A stretch of 64,000 bases of DNA. It comes from Sphingopyxis terrae subsp. terrae NBRC 15098. Its GTDB lineage: Bacteria; Pseudomonadota; Alphaproteobacteria; Sphingomonadales; Sphingomonadaceae. The stretch spans positions 245,688 to 309,687 of the forward strand of contig NZ_BCZQ01000004.1 in assembly GCF_001598815.1 (NCBI RefSeq), given 5' to 3'. The translations under genes were made by a program, and so were the position numbers. This document shows positions 42,733 to 52,497 of this stretch, piece by piece (positions within the stretch are counted from its first letter, which is position 1; every line of letters starts with the position of its first letter). The notes under the pieces were generated by a model, which did not search any database, had not been told where the DNA came from, and was given only the letters and a program-made list of their open reading frames with translations.

Positions 42733-44445
42733 ATGGCCTCTACGGCTTTTCCGTCGCGCGACGATTTCGCCGCGATGCTCGACGAATCGCTGGGTGGTGC
42801 TGATGGCGGCTTTGAAGGCCGCGTCGTCAAGGGCACCGTGACCGCGATCGAAAATGACCTGGCAGTGATCGATATCGGTCTGAAGAGCGAAGGCCGCGTG
42901 CCGCTTCGCGAATTCGCGATGCCCGGCCAGAAGGCCGACCTCAACGTCGGCGACGAAGTCGAAGTCTATGTCGACCGCGTCGAAAACGCCAATGGCGAAA
43001 CCATGCTGTCGCGCGACCGCGCTCGCCGCGAAGCCGCCTGGGACCGCCTGGAAGAAGAATTCAACAAGGAAGCCCGCGTCGAAGGCGTTATCTTCGGCCG
43101 CGTCAAGGGCGGCTTCACCGTCGACCTTGGCGGCGCCGTGGCGTTCCTTCCCGGTAGCCAGGTCGACATCCGCCCCGTGCGCGACGTCGGCCCGCTCATG
43201 GATCTGCCGCAGCCGTTCCAGATCCTCAAGATGGATCGCCGCCGCGGCAATATCGTCGTGTCGCGCCGCGCCATCCTTGAAGAAACGCGCGCCGAACAGC
43301 GTTCGGGCCTGATCCAGAACCTGGAAGAAGGTCAGATCATCGAAGGCGCGGTCAAGAACATCACCGATTATGGTGCGTTCGTTGACCTCGGCGGCATCGA
43401 CGGCCTGCTCCATGTCACCGACATGAGCTACAAGCGCGTCAACCACCCGAGCGAAGTCATCAACATCGGTGACACGGTTAAGGTGCAGATCATCCGCATC
43501 AACCGCGACACGCAGCGCATCAGCCTCGGCATGAAGCAGCTCGAAAGCGATCCTTGGGAAGGCGTCGCGGCCAAGTATCCGGTCGGGGCGAAGCTCACCG
43601 GCACGGTCACGAACATCACCGACTATGGTGCGTTCGTCGAACTCGAACCCGGCATCGAAGGCTTGGTCCACGTCAGCGAAATGTCGTGGGTCAAGAAGAA
43701 CGTCCACCCCGGCAAGATCGTTTCGACGAGCCAGGAAGTCGACGTCATCGTCCTCGAAGTCGACAGCGACAAGCGCCGCATCTCGCTTGGCCTCAAGCAG
43801 GCCCAGTCGAACCCTTGGGGTGCCTTCGCCGAAGCGCATCCGGTTGGCTCGGTTGTCGAAGGCGAAGTCAAGAACGCGACCGAATTCGGTCTGTTCGTCG
43901 GCCTTCCGGGCGACGTCGACGGCATGGTTCACATGTCGGACATCGCGTGGGGCATCTCGGGCGAAGAAGCGCTCCACCTCCACCGCAAGGGCGAGAATGT
44001 GCAGGTCGTCGTTCTCGACGTCGACGTCGAGAAGGAACGCATCAGCCTCGGCATCAAGCAGCTTGAAAAGGGTGCTCCGGCCGTCGGCGGCGGCGTCGCC
44101 GCTTCGGGCTCGCTGAAGAAGAACGATGTCGTCACCGTCTCGGTCCTCGAAGTCCGCGACAACGGCCTCGAAGTTCAGGCCGGCGAAGATGGCGCCACCG
44201 GCTTCATCAAGCGCGCCGACCTTGGCCGCGACCGCGACGAACAGCGCCCCGAGCGCTATCAGGTCGGTCAGAAGTTCGACGCGATGGTCACCGGCTTCGA
44301 TCGTTCGAAGAAGCCCAGCTTCTCGGTCAAGGCGATGCAGATCGCCGAAGAAAAGGAAGCCGTCGCACAATATGGTTCGTCGGATTCGGGTGCGTCGCTC
44401 GGCGACATCCTCGGCGAAGCGCTGAAGGCCGGCAAGAAGGATTAA
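42733..44445 (+). CDS. rpsA: 30S ribosomal protein S1
   Basis: mRNA-binding ribosomal protein of 570 aa with six S1 OB-fold repeats: starting near residues 32, 115, 197, 284, 371 and 458. Repeated hallmarks include ITDYGAFVDLGGIDGLLHVTD, TDYGAFVELEPGIEGLVHVS and ATEFGLFVGLPGDVDGMVHM. Codon use is strongly biased, as expected for a highly expressed gene. An AAGGAAG site precedes the ATG. The 293-bp gap to cmk holds the leader hairpin. Confidence 0.97.
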   Translation: MASTAFPSRDDFAAMLDESLGGADGGFEGRVVKGTVTAIENDLAVIDIGLKSEGRVPLREFAMPGQKADLNVGDEVEVYVDRVENANGETMLSRDRARREAAWDRLEEEFNKEARVEGVIFGRVKGGFTVDLGGAVAFLPGSQVDIRPVRDVGPLMDLPQPFQILKMDRRRGNIVVSRRAILEETRAEQRSGLIQNLEEGQIIEGAVKNITDYGAFVDLGGIDGLLHVTDMSYKRVNHPSEVINIGDTVKVQIIRINRDTQRISLGMKQLESDPWEGVAAKYPVGAKLTGTVTNITDYGAFVELEPGIEGLVHVSEMSWVKKNVHPGKIVSTSQEVDVIVLEVDSDKRRISLGLKQAQSNPWGAFAEAHPVGSVVEGEVKNATEFGLFVGLPGDVDGMVHMSDIAWGISGEEALHLHRKGENVQVVVLDVDVEKERISLGIKQLEKGAPAVGGGVAASGSLKKNDVVTVSVLEVRDNGLEVQAGEDGATGFIKRADLGRDRDEQRPERYQVGQKFDAMVTGFDRSKKPSFSVKAMQIAEEKEAVAQYGSSDSGASLGDILGEALKAGKKD

Positions 44446-44471
44446 TCCTTCCCCGCTTTTGCGGTGAAACA

Positions 44472-44506
44472 AAAGGCCCGCAGAGTGTCCCTCTGCGGGC
44501 CTTTTT
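44472..44506 (+). terminator. Rho-independent terminator of rpsA
   Basis: AAAGGCCCGCAGAG, loop TGTCC, and the complement CTCTGCGGGCCTTT form a 14-bp stem with a T-run. It begins 27 bp past the rpsA stop. Confidence 0.9.
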
Positions 44507-44644
44507 CTTTCAGCGATATGTTTTGAAAGAACCCTGAATCATGATAGGTTCCATGCCGCGTTGGGAGGGGTCCTCACGCTGTGGAACCGGCAAAGACCGG
44601 ATGGCCTGCGCCCGTGGGGCGCGCGTGATAACTAGGGGAAGCTG

Positions 44645-44923
44645 ATGATCCGGTCGGAACTGGTTCAAATGATCGCGAGTGAAAACAGCGATTTGCGCCT
44701 CGAAGAGGTGGAACGCATCATCGATGAATTCTTCGACGCCATCGTCGAGCAGCTTGCGGCGGGGGGCCGCGTCGAGCTGCGCGGCTTCGGCGCCTTCTCG
44801 ACCCGCGAACGCGAGTCGCGCACCGGGCGCAATCCGCGCACCGGCGCGCCGGTCGCGGTAAGCGCCAAGAGCGTGCCCTATTTCAAGCCGGGCAAGGAAA
44901 TGCGCGAGCGGCTGAACGGCTGA
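44645..44923 (+). CDS. ihfB: Integration host factor subunit beta
   Basis: DNA-bending HU/IHF protein of 92 aa. The family signature is [20 protein letters not shown], followed by [11 protein letters not shown] with the intercalating proline arm. IHF beta rather than HU is favoured by gene order (rpsA-ihfB) and the start [23 protein letters not shown] precedes the ATG. IHF alpha is not in the window. Confidence 0.92.
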   Translation: MIRSELVQMIASENSDLRLEEVERIIDEFFDAIVEQLAAGGRVELRGFGAFSTRERESRTGRNPRTGAPVAVSAKSVPYFKPGKEMRERLNG

Positions 44924-44936
44924 AAGTTCACACCTC

Positions 44937-45011
44937 GTCATTGCGAGCGTAGCGAAGCAATCCAGAGCCGGCGTAAACCGCTCTGGATTGCTTCGCTACG
45001 CTCGCAATGAC
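44937..45011. repeat. Palindromic intergenic repeat, copy 2
   Basis: Perfect 32-bp inverted repeat (44937-44968 and 44980-45011) with an 11-base loop. Arms begin GTCATTGCGAGCGTAGCGAA, the same family as the copy at 24606-24701. It lies between the convergent ihfB and ABC permease genes and could also end transcription. Confidence 0.92.
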
Positions 45012-45022
45012 AAATTTCAGCC

Positions 45023-45790
45023 TCAGTTCTTGAGCCGGTAGCCCGTGCGGAACATCCAGAAGATCAGGCCGAGGCACAGCGCCAGAAACAGCGCCACCGC
45101 GCCCATGCTGACCTCGATCGCCACGTCGCCCTGTCCGAAAAAGGTCCAGCGAAAGCCGCTGATCAGATAGACGACGGGATTGAACAGCGTCACCGCGCGC
45201 CACGCGGCCGGCAGCATGTCGAGCGAATAGAAGGCGCCGCCCAGGAAGGTCAGCGGATAGACGACGAGCAGCGGGATCACCTGCAGCTGTTCAAAGCTCT
45301 GCGCCCAGATACCGATGATGAAGCCGAAGAGGCAGAAGGTCACCGCCATCAGCACCATGAAGCCGACCATCAGCAGCGGATGCGCCACCTGAATGTCGAC
45401 GAACAGATGCGCGGTCGCGAAAATGATCGCGCCGATGATTACCGATTTGGTTGCCGCCGCGCCGACATAGGCGATCAGCAATTCGAGCGGCGACATGGGC
45501 GACGAGAGCATCTCGTAGATCGTCCCCGTCCATTTGGGCATGTAGATGCCGAAGCTCGCGTTGCTGATGCTTTCGGTGAACATCGTCAGCATCATTAGCC
45601 CCGGCACGATGAACGCGCCATAGGGCACCGAGCTGACGTCGCTCATCCGGCTGCCGATCGCCGATCCGAAGACGACGAAATAGAGCGTGGTGGTGATGAC
45701 GGGCAGCATCAGGCTGGTCCACACCGTGCGCCCGAAGCGCGCCATCTCGAACATATAGATCGCGCGGATACCGCGGACGTTGCCGATCAT
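45023..45790 (-). CDS. ABC-2 type transporter permease
   Basis: A 255-aa inner-membrane protein with six hydrophobic helices, of the ABC-2 family. Conserved stretches include [60 protein letters not shown] and [19 protein letters not shown]. Its ATG overlaps the ATPase stop, so both halves make one exporter. Members are linked to multidrug or lipid export; the substrate is not visible. Confidence 0.88.
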   Translation of the reverse strand: MIGNVRGIRAIYMFEMARFGRTVWTSLMLPVITTTLYFVVFGSAIGSRMSDVSSVPYGAFIVPGLMMLTMFTESISNASFGIYMPKWTGTIYEMLSSPMSPLELLIAYVGAAATKSVIIGAIIFATAHLFVDIQVAHPLLMVGFMVLMAVTFCLFGFIIGIWAQSFEQLQVIPLLVVYPLTFLGGAFYSLDMLPAAWRAVTLFNPVVYLISGFRWTFFGQGDVAIEVSMGAVALFLALCLGLIFWMFRTGYRLKN

Positions 45791-46734
45791 GCCGCCGCTC
45801 CTTCGCCGTCCCTGGGTTCGTGTACCAGCCCGACGAAAATATCCTCGAGCGAGCTTTGCCGCGTGTGCAGATCCTTGAAAGCGATGCCGATATCGGTCAT
45901 CCGCCGCAGCAGCGAAGGTACGCCGGTCGCCTCGGCCTGGCTGTCGAATTCATAGACAAGCTCATGCCCCTCCCCCGCCAGTTCGAGCGTCCAGTCGGCG
46001 AGCTCGGCCGGAACGGCGTCGAGCGGCTCGGCAAGATTGAGCGTCAACGTCTTGCGTCCAAGCTTCTTGATCAGCGCGTTCTTCTCTTCGACGAGGATCA
46101 GCTTGCCGCGCGTGATGACGCCGACGCGGTCGGCCATTTCTTCGGCCTCTTCGATATAATGGGTGGTCAGAATGATCGTCACCCCGCGCTCGCGCAGGCC
46201 CCGCACCATATTCCACATGTCGCGGCGCAGTTCGACGTCGACCCCCGCGGTCGGTTCGTCGAGGAAGAGGATTTCGGGTTCGTGGCTCAGCGCCTTGGCG
46301 ATCATCACGCGGCGTTTCATTCCGCCCGACAATTCCATGATCTTGCTGCCGCGCTTGTCCCACAGCGACAGATCCTTCAGCAATTGCTCGATGAACGCCG
46401 GATCGCGCGGTTTGCCGAACAGCCCGCGCGAAAAAGTGACGGTGGCCATCACCGTTTCGAACGAATCCGTATGCAGTTCCTGCGGCACCAGCCCGATCAT
46501 CGATCGCGCCGCGCGATAGTCGCGGGCATGATCGTGACCGCCGACCGTCACCGTGCCTTCGCTCGGCGTGACGATACCGCAGACGATGCTGATCAGCGTC
46601 GTCTTGCCTGCCCCATTGGGGCCGAGCAACGCAAATATCTCGCCCTTCTCGATGCTGAGGTCGACACCCGCCAAGGCGCGATGCCCGCTCTTGTAAGTCT
46701 TTCCCAGACCGGAAATTTCCAGAACCGCTGTCAT
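45787..46734 (-). CDS. ABC transporter ATP-binding protein
   Basis: A 315-aa exporter ATPase. Walker [10 protein letters not shown] is at 38-46, the Q-loop [10 protein letters not shown] follows, signature [16 protein letters not shown], Walker [13 protein letters not shown], and the H-loop [20 protein letters not shown]. The C-terminal DUF4162-type extension has the multidrug family style. ATG 46734 is preferred over an upstream start, because extra residues lack similarity. It couples to the permease by a 4-bp overlap. Confidence 0.92.
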   Translation of the reverse strand: MTAVLEISGLGKTYKSGHRALAGVDLSIEKGEIFALLGPNGAGKTTLISIVCGIVTPSEGTVTVGGHDHARDYRAARSMIGLVPQELHTDSFETVMATVTFSRGLFGKPRDPAFIEQLLKDLSLWDKRGSKIMELSGGMKRRVMIAKALSHEPEILFLDEPTAGVDVELRRDMWNMVRGLRERGVTIILTTHYIEEAEEMADRVGVITRGKLILVEEKNALIKKLGRKTLTLNLAEPLDAVPAELADWTLELAGEGHELVYEFDSQAEATGVPSLLRRMTDIGIAFKDLHTRQSSLEDIFVGLVHEPRDGEGAAA

Positions 46735-46824
46735 GCGCGCCGGTCTAGCCGAGGAGCGCGCCGGGACAAAGCGGCAAAGATGACTTGACCTCCCCTCACC
46801 CATCGGCATGACAGGCCGCGGTGC

Positions 46825-46911
46825 GCGGACGTGGCGGAATCGGTAGACGCAGCAGACTTAAAATCTGCTATCCGAACGGGTGTGCGGGTTCGAGTCCCGC
46901 CGTCCGCACCA
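46825..46911 (+). tRNA. tRNA-Leu (anticodon TAA)
   Basis: 87 nt, class II with a long variable arm, CCA encoded. Acceptor GCGGACG pairs with CGTCCGC; the anticodon arm GCAGACTTAAAATCTGC has TAA, and the T arm is GCGGGTTCGAGTCCCGC. It reads UUA/UUG codons, rare in this GC-rich genome. Confidence 0.95.
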
Positions 46912-46939
46912 ACCGCTGGCACAGGGGAAGCACAGGAAT

Positions 46940-48448
46940 ATGACGCGCCGCAGCCTCCGTTCGCGCCGCGGCGCGCGGTTCGCGGGCTCCGCGCTGCTGG
47001 TCGCCGCGCTCGCCGGATGCGGCCTGTTCGGCGGTGGCGGGGGTCCGGTGCGGATCGCCGCGATGGGGCCGCTCAACGCCGCAGCGAGCCCGCTCAACGG
47101 CGAACTGTCCGCGCCCAATGCGGCGCTGCTCGAAATGACGGCGCAGGGGCTTGTCGGCTATGACGCCGACGGCCAGATCGACACCGGCCTTGCCGAACGC
47201 TGGACGGTGACGGGCGACGGGCGCAGCTATATTTTCCGGCTGCGCGAGGCAAAATGGTCGAACGGTCGCGAAGTCACGGCCGACGACGTGGTTTCGGTGC
47301 TGCGCGGCTATCTTGGCACGAACAGCCGCAACCTGCTGAAGGACGATTTCCCGGAGATCGAGACGATCCGTGCGATGACCGATCAGGTCATCGAAATCCG
47401 GCTCGCAGTGCCGCAGCCCAATATGCTCGAACTGCTCGCGCAGCCTTCGTTGACGATCGTCTACAAGGGCATGGGCTGGGGGCCGATGCGATCGCGCAAG
47501 GCCGGACGCGCGCTGCTGCTGACGCCCGCGCCCGACCCGCTCGCCGACGATCCCGAGGCCGCCGAAACCGCCGCAAACGATCCCGCCGCGTCGGTCGAAC
47601 TCGTCGGCACGACGCCCGCCGGGGCGCTGGCACGCTACAATAATGGCTATGCCGACGGGGTGATCGGCGGCCGCTTTTCGACCCTCCCCTATTTCCTCGT
47701 CTCCAGCATCGGCCGCTCGCGCCTGATCGTCGATCCGGTGCCGGGGCTTTTCGGCCTTTCTTTCACCAGCGCCGAAGGGTTCCTCGCCTCCGACATCAAC
47801 CGCGACGCCCTGTCGCGCGTCGTGCGGCGGCAGCGCCTGATCGACGCCTTCGGCCTCGCCGAATGGCAGCCGCAGCGCGCGCTTCGGCCCGCGGTCTACC
47901 GCCGCGATGGCGGCCCTGAACCCTTGCAACCCGCCTGGGCCGACTTCGACAATGATTCGCGCTTCGCCCAGTCGAAGCGGGTGGTCGATAGCTGGCGCGC
48001 CGCCGGGCGAGAGATTGCGCCGCTCCGCATCGCGGTCCCCCAGACGCCGGGCGGCCGCATTCTCTTTGCCTATGTCGCCGCCGACTTTGCCCGCATCGGT
48101 ATCGAAAGCCGCCGCGTCGCTATGGATGCGGCATCGGACCTGCGCCTGATCGACGAGGTGGCGCCGAATGACGACGCCCTCTGGGCGCTCCGCCGGCTGT
48201 CGTGCCAGCGCGACACGCTGTGCAACCGCGAGGCACAGGCGAAGATCGATCAGGCCGTGCTCAATATCGACAGTGGCCAGCGCGCGCGCCAGATCGGCGA
48301 GATCGAAACGATGCTGGGGCGCTACACCCCGTTCATTCCGATCGCCACGCCGCTGCGCTGGTCGGTCGCATCGCAGCGGCTTGCGGGGTTCAAACCCAAT
48401 GCGCGAGCGGCCCACCCATTGAATCGCCTGCTCGCCAAACCCAACTAA
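46940..48448 (+). CDS. Solute-binding lipoprotein, peptide/nickel type (SBP family 5)
   Basis: A 502-aa lipoprotein with a lipobox at C27 (AALAGC). SBP_bac_5 pattern: TAQGLVGYDADGQIDTGLAE near the N-terminus, IFRLREAKWSNGREVTADDV, LEMTAQGL and the later NRDALSRVVRRQRLIDAFG. Binding of peptides or related solutes is likely. No permease or ATPase genes are adjacent, so partners must be elsewhere. ATG at 46940 has a CAGG site. Confidence 0.8.
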   Translation: MTRRSLRSRRGARFAGSALLVAALAGCGLFGGGGGPVRIAAMGPLNAAASPLNGELSAPNAALLEMTAQGLVGYDADGQIDTGLAERWTVTGDGRSYIFRLREAKWSNGREVTADDVVSVLRGYLGTNSRNLLKDDFPEIETIRAMTDQVIEIRLAVPQPNMLELLAQPSLTIVYKGMGWGPMRSRKAGRALLLTPAPDPLADDPEAAETAANDPAASVELVGTTPAGALARYNNGYADGVIGGRFSTLPYFLVSSIGRSRLIVDPVPGLFGLSFTSAEGFLASDINRDALSRVVRRQRLIDAFGLAEWQPQRALRPAVYRRDGGPEPLQPAWADFDNDSRFAQSKRVVDSWRAAGREIAPLRIAVPQTPGGRILFAYVAADFARIGIESRRVAMDAASDLRLIDEVAPNDDALWALRRLSCQRDTLCNREAQAKIDQAVLNIDSGQRARQIGEIETMLGRYTPFIPIATPLRWSVASQRLAGFKPNARAAHPLNRLLAKPN

Positions 48449-48489
48449 TAATAGGCGCACATCGTCGTGCGCGGTTGGAAAGGACGCCG

Positions 48490-48912
48490 ATGCCCCCCTC
48501 GACGCCCAATACGGACGCGATTTTCGAAGCCTTGGTTGCCGATCGCAACAATCCCGCGGCGCTGCGCAAGCGCATCGAAACGCTGGAGCTTCTCCTCGAA
48601 CGCAGCTTCACCATTCCCGGCATCAATCGGCCGGTCGGGCTCGACGCGATCGTCGGGCTGGTGCCCGTCGTCGGTGATGTCGTGACCGCCGTCATGGGGG
48701 CCTATATCATCTGGGAAGCGCGCAATCTGGGCATGCCCAAATGGAAGCTGTGGCGGATGATGGGCAATCTCGGCGTCGATACCGCGCTTGGCGCCATCCC
48801 GCTTGTCGGCGACGCTTTCGACTTTCTGTTCCGTTCGAACACGCGCAACCTGCGCATCATCCGGAAACATCTCGACAAGCATCACCCCGGAACGATCGTC
48901 ATCGACCAGTAG
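48490..48912 (+). CDS. DUF4112 domain protein
   Basis: A 140-aa protein of unknown function. The DUF4112 core has RIETLELLLERSFTIPGINR, GLDAIVGLVPVVGDVVTAVM and WRMMGNLGVDTALGAIPLVG, then DAFDFLFRSNTRNLRI. Hydrophobic stretches suggest membrane association. AAGGA precedes the start. It lies 41 bp after the solute-binding gene. Confidence 0.85.
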   Translation: MPPSTPNTDAIFEALVADRNNPAALRKRIETLELLLERSFTIPGINRPVGLDAIVGLVPVVGDVVTAVMGAYIIWEARNLGMPKWKLWRMMGNLGVDTALGAIPLVGDAFDFLFRSNTRNLRIIRKHLDKHHPGTIVIDQ

Positions 48913-48978
48913 GCGGTTCCCATCGGGTGTCTGATAGTGCTAGCACAGCAGCTTCAGACCCTGCTCATGGAGACCGAG

Positions 48979-51087
48979 ATGATCCGCGCCCGCCTTGCCG
49001 CGCTCGCCCTTGCCTGTTCGCTGTCCGCGGCGGCCTTTGCCGCGACCGAGACCGACCCTTGGTTGTGGCTGGAGGATATCGAGGGGGCGAAGGCGCTCGC
49101 GTGGGTGAAGGCGGAAAATGCCGCGACCGACAAGCTGATCCTGAACCGCCCCGGTTTCGAACAGGATCGGGCGCGCGCGAAAGCGATCCTCGACGACGAC
49201 CGCCAGATTGCCGACCCCGGTCAGGTGATGGGCGATACCATCACCAACTTCTGGCGCGATGCGGACCATCCGCGCGGCATCTGGCGGCAAAGTCCGCTGA
49301 GTGCCTATCTTGCGGGAACGCCCGAATGGACGACGCTGATCGACGTTGATGCGCTCGGCAAGGCGGAGGGGCAAAGCTGGGTCTGGCACGGCGCCGACTG
49401 CCTTGCCCCCACCTACACCCGCTGCCTCGTCTCGCTCAGCCCCGGCGGCACCGATTCGGACGTCGTGCGCGAATGGGACCGCACCACCGGCCGCTTCGTG
49501 ACTGACGGCTTTGCGCTGCCGCAGGCGAAGAGCGCGGTCGTATGGGAAGACGCCGACACGCTACTCGTCGCCACCGACTATGGCAAAGGCAGCATGACCG
49601 CGTCGGGCTATCCGCGCATCGTCAAGCGCTGGAAACGCGGCACCCCGCTCGCCAGCGCCGCGGTGGTCGCCGAAGGCGAAGCCAGCGATGTCGGGATCAA
49701 CCCGATCGCGATCGACGACGGCAAGACGCGCTGGATCCTCATCGCCCGCAACAAGAGTTTCTATACCAGCGACTACAGCATCCGAGCCGCCCACGGCGCG
49801 GGCTTCGTCCCGGCGCCGATTCCCGACACCGCCGACCTGCGCGATGTCATCGGCGGTCAGGCAATCATCTTCCTCAACAAGCCCGCCGACGGCTTCGGCG
49901 AAGGCTCGCTCGTCGCGCTGTCGCTCGCCGACGCGGCGGCCGGACGCCCCGCGAAAATGGCGGCGGTGATGGCGCCGACCAAGGCGCAGGCGATTGAGGA
50001 GGTCAGCGCGACCGACAATATTCTCTGGGTCAAGGCGCTCGACGATGTCGAAGGCAAGCTGTTCGCGCTGCGCCGCGATCCCGCGAGCGGCACCTGGACC
50101 CAGCGCGAGGTGCCGCTGGCGGCCAACGCTACGGTGCATCTGGCCGGCGCGATCGCCAAGCGCGACACGATCTTCGCGACTGCCGAAACGATGCTCGACC
50201 CGCCGACGCTTTATGCCGTCACCGACAACGCCGCACCGCGCGTCGTGCAAAGCCTGCCCGCAGCCTTCGACGCCAAGGGCATGACGGTGGAAAAGCGCTT
50301 CGCGACGTCGAAGGACGGCACCAAGACCCCCTATTTCCTCGTCCGCAAAGCCGGCGCTAAAGGCCCCGTGCCCGCGCTGATCCACGCCTATGGCGGCTTC
50401 CGCGCCGCGCAGACGCCGGGCTATCTGACCGGTCAGCCCTATCGCGCCGGTCCGCTCGGCCTGTTCTGGGTCGAGGACGGCAACGCTTATGTCCTCGCCA
50501 ATATTCGCGGCGGCGGCGAATATGGCCCCGCCTGGCACCAGGCGGCGCTGCGCGAAAAACGCCAGAACAGTTTCGACGACCTCCACGCCGTCGCGGAGGA
50601 TCTGGTCAAGACCGGCATCAGCAGCAAGGGCAGGATTGCCATTTCGGGTCGCTCGAATGGCGGCGTGCTGGTCGGCGCCGCGATGACGCAGCGCCCGGAT
50701 CTCTATGGCGCGGTCATTGCGGGCTCGCCGCTCGAGGATATGAAGCGCTATAACAAGCTGCTCGCGGGCGCCTCGTGGGTCGCTGAATATGGCAATCCCG
50801 ACGATCCCGCCGACTGGGCCTTCCTGTCGAAATATTCGCCCTATCAGAATGTCCGCAAGGGCGTGAAATATCCGCCGATCTTCCTGTACCTTTCGACGAA
50901 GGACGACCGCGTCCATCCCGGCCACGCCCGCAAATTGGCCGCAAAGCTGCAGGATTATGGCAACCGCGTCTATTATCACGAATATCTGGAAGGCGGCCAC
51001 TCGGTCGGCGCCGACCATGCCGAGGACGCCGTGCGCGCGGCCATGCTCCACGCCTTCCTGCTGCGCGAACTGGTCGAGCGGAAATAG
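48979..51087 (+). CDS. Prolyl oligopeptidase family serine peptidase (S9A), exported
   Basis: A 702-aa peptidase. Residues 1-20 are a signal peptide (AAAFA). The beta-propeller gate covers the N-terminal two thirds and starts with DPWLWLEDIEGAKALAWVKA, the S9A signature. The alpha/beta hydrolase part has catalytic Ser559 in ISGRSNGGVLVGAAM, Asp in STKDDRVHP and His in EGGHSVGADH. The nucleophile motif reads GRSNGG, where most have GGSNGG. ATG 48979 with GGAG 6 bp upstream is chosen over starts at 48937 and 48967. Cleaves after proline in short peptides (family knowledge). Confidence 0.9.
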   Translation: MIRARLAALALACSLSAAAFAATETDPWLWLEDIEGAKALAWVKAENAATDKLILNRPGFEQDRARAKAILDDDRQIADPGQVMGDTITNFWRDADHPRGIWRQSPLSAYLAGTPEWTTLIDVDALGKAEGQSWVWHGADCLAPTYTRCLVSLSPGGTDSDVVREWDRTTGRFVTDGFALPQAKSAVVWEDADTLLVATDYGKGSMTASGYPRIVKRWKRGTPLASAAVVAEGEASDVGINPIAIDDGKTRWILIARNKSFYTSDYSIRAAHGAGFVPAPIPDTADLRDVIGGQAIIFLNKPADGFGEGSLVALSLADAAAGRPAKMAAVMAPTKAQAIEEVSATDNILWVKALDDVEGKLFALRRDPASGTWTQREVPLAANATVHLAGAIAKRDTIFATAETMLDPPTLYAVTDNAAPRVVQSLPAAFDAKGMTVEKRFATSKDGTKTPYFLVRKAGAKGPVPALIHAYGGFRAAQTPGYLTGQPYRAGPLGLFWVEDGNAYVLANIRGGGEYGPAWHQAALREKRQNSFDDLHAVAEDLVKTGISSKGRIAISGRSNGGVLVGAAMTQRPDLYGAVIAGSPLEDMKRYNKLLAGASWVAEYGNPDDPADWAFLSKYSPYQNVRKGVKYPPIFLYLSTKDDRVHPGHARKLAAKLQDYGNRVYYHEYLEGGHSVGADHAEDAVRAAMLHAFLLRELVERK

Positions 51088-51095
51088 CCGGTCGC

Positions 51096-51869
51096 TCAGC
51101 CGCCGCGATCGTCATGCGCCGCGGCGGCGCGCTGCGGCAGCGCGAGGATCAGCGTGACGATCGCGATGGCAAGCACCGCCGATGCACCGGCGCGGCTCAG
51201 CGCCAGCCCGCCATGGTCGAGCGGCTTGTCCAGAAAGTCGCCGACCACCGCGCCGAGCGGGCGAGTCAGGATGAAGGCCGCCCAGAACAGCGCAACATGG
51301 CTGATCGCGGTGCGATAATAGGCGATGGCGAGCAGCGCGAGCAATGCACCGAAGATGATTGCGGACCCGAGGTAGCCGAGCGGACCGTCGGCAATCCAGT
51401 CGCCGAGCGCGGTGCCCAGCGTCTGCGAAAAGGTAATCGTCAGCCAGTAATAGAGCTCGGCCCGCGGCTCGTGCACCGACTGGATCGAGATGCTGCCGAG
51501 CACCCGGTGCCAGACCGCGAGCGATGCCAGCACCGCGCCGAGCAAGAGCAGCGAACCGCCGGGATAGCCGATACCGAGCGAGCGCGTCGCAAAATCGGCC
51601 ATCGTCGTGCCCGCCGTCGTCGAGGCGATGATCGTCGCCCAATAGAGGAAGGGATGAAAGGCGCGCGCGCGAATCTGCCAGACGATCAGCATCGCCAGCA
51701 CCGCGGCAAAAATCGCGGTGCTGACCAGATAGCCCAGATTCATCGACATGCTCACCGTGTCGCCCGCGGTCTCGCCGAAGGTGGTCGCCAATATCTTGAT
51801 GAGCCAGAAACCCAGCGTCACCGCCGGCACTTTGGTCAGCACCTGCTTTTCCCTATCGGTCATTTGCAT
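51096..51869 (-). CDS. DUF347 (COG4705) repeat membrane protein
   Basis: A 257-aa inner-membrane protein with seven to eight helices. Four internal repeats share an acidic GD motif: TTFGETAGDTVSM, STTAGTTMADFATRSLGIGY, SQTLGTALGDWIADGPLGY and TRPLGAVVGDFLDKPLDHGG. This is the repeat of unknown function DUF347. The regular polar motifs inside membrane helices suggest ion or metal transport (inference). Convergent with the peptidase and divergent from the LuxR-type gene. Confidence 0.8.
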   Translation of the reverse strand: MQMTDREKQVLTKVPAVTLGFWLIKILATTFGETAGDTVSMSMNLGYLVSTAIFAAVLAMLIVWQIRARAFHPFLYWATIIASTTAGTTMADFATRSLGIGYPGGSLLLLGAVLASLAVWHRVLGSISIQSVHEPRAELYYWLTITFSQTLGTALGDWIADGPLGYLGSAIIFGALLALLAIAYYRTAISHVALFWAAFILTRPLGAVVGDFLDKPLDHGGLALSRAGASAVLAIAIVTLILALPQRAAAAHDDRGG

Positions 51870-51954
51870 CTCCTTGTGCGGCGCACGATTAGCGCGGCGG
51901 AGCGTTTCGCCCTATAAGCAGGCGCTTATTCCCGTCCCGATAAGCGGAAGTGCC

Positions 51955-52497
51955 ATGCCATCTACCCAGTCCGCGCCCGGTAAAAGCCGCCTTTTGCCCC
52001 GTCTGATCGGTCCGATAGCAGTGGTGGCGCTTCAGGCTGTCGCCGCGAGCTATTTCGTCGTCGACGGGATCGACGATCTGATCGAACAGGCCGGACGCGG
52101 CTTCAGCGTCGAGGTGATGATGGAATGCCTCGTCGCCCTCGCACTGCTCGCCGGCGTCGTACTCGGCGCGCGCCACCTGCGCCGGATCGCAGGCGATCTC
52201 GCACGCGCCGACGATTCGCTCGCCCGCACGCGCGGCGCACTCGCCGACCATATTGCCCATCGCTTCGATGCCTGGTCACTGACGCGCGGAGAGAGCGACG
52301 TCGCGCTGTTCGCGCTCAAGGGCTGCGACGTCGCCGAAATCGCTCGACTCCGCGGCGCTGCGTCAGGCACCGTGCGCGCGCAGCTCAGCCAAGTCTATGC
52401 CAAGGCAGGCGTCGGCAGCCAGGCCATGCTGATGTCGCTGTTTCTGGAAGACCTGCTCGACACCGATCCCGCCGCGGGGCCGCAACGCGGCGAGTGA
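51955..52497 (+). CDS. Membrane-anchored LuxR-type helix-turn-helix protein
   Basis: A 180-aa protein. Two membrane helices (17-37, IGPIAVVALQAVAASYF; 53-71, VMMECLVALALLAGVVLGA) flank a short loop. The C-terminal HTH (107-165) has WSLTRGESDVALFALKGCDV, EIARLRGAASGTVRAQLSQV and YAKAGVGSQAMLMSLFLEDL, the LuxR/GerE pattern. No receiver or ligand domain is seen; it lies back to back with the DUF347 gene (85 bp between starts), so may regulate it. Confidence 0.78.
   Translation: MPSTQSAPGKSRLLPRLIGPIAVVALQAVAASYFVVDGIDDLIEQAGRGFSVEVMMECLVALALLAGVVLGARHLRRIAGDLARADDSLARTRGALADHIAHRFDAWSLTRGESDVALFALKGCDVAEIARLRGAASGTVRAQLSQVYAKAGVGSQAMLMSLFLEDLLDTDPAAGPQRGE

Noticed and set aside
42493..44472. 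659-codon frame on the minus strand opposite rpsA
   Set aside because: It mirrors the repeats and strong codon bias of rpsA; no independent motif.
49561..51051. 496-codon minus-strand frame opposite the prolyl oligopeptidase
   Set aside because: Antisense shadow; the plus-strand gene has a full catalytic triad.
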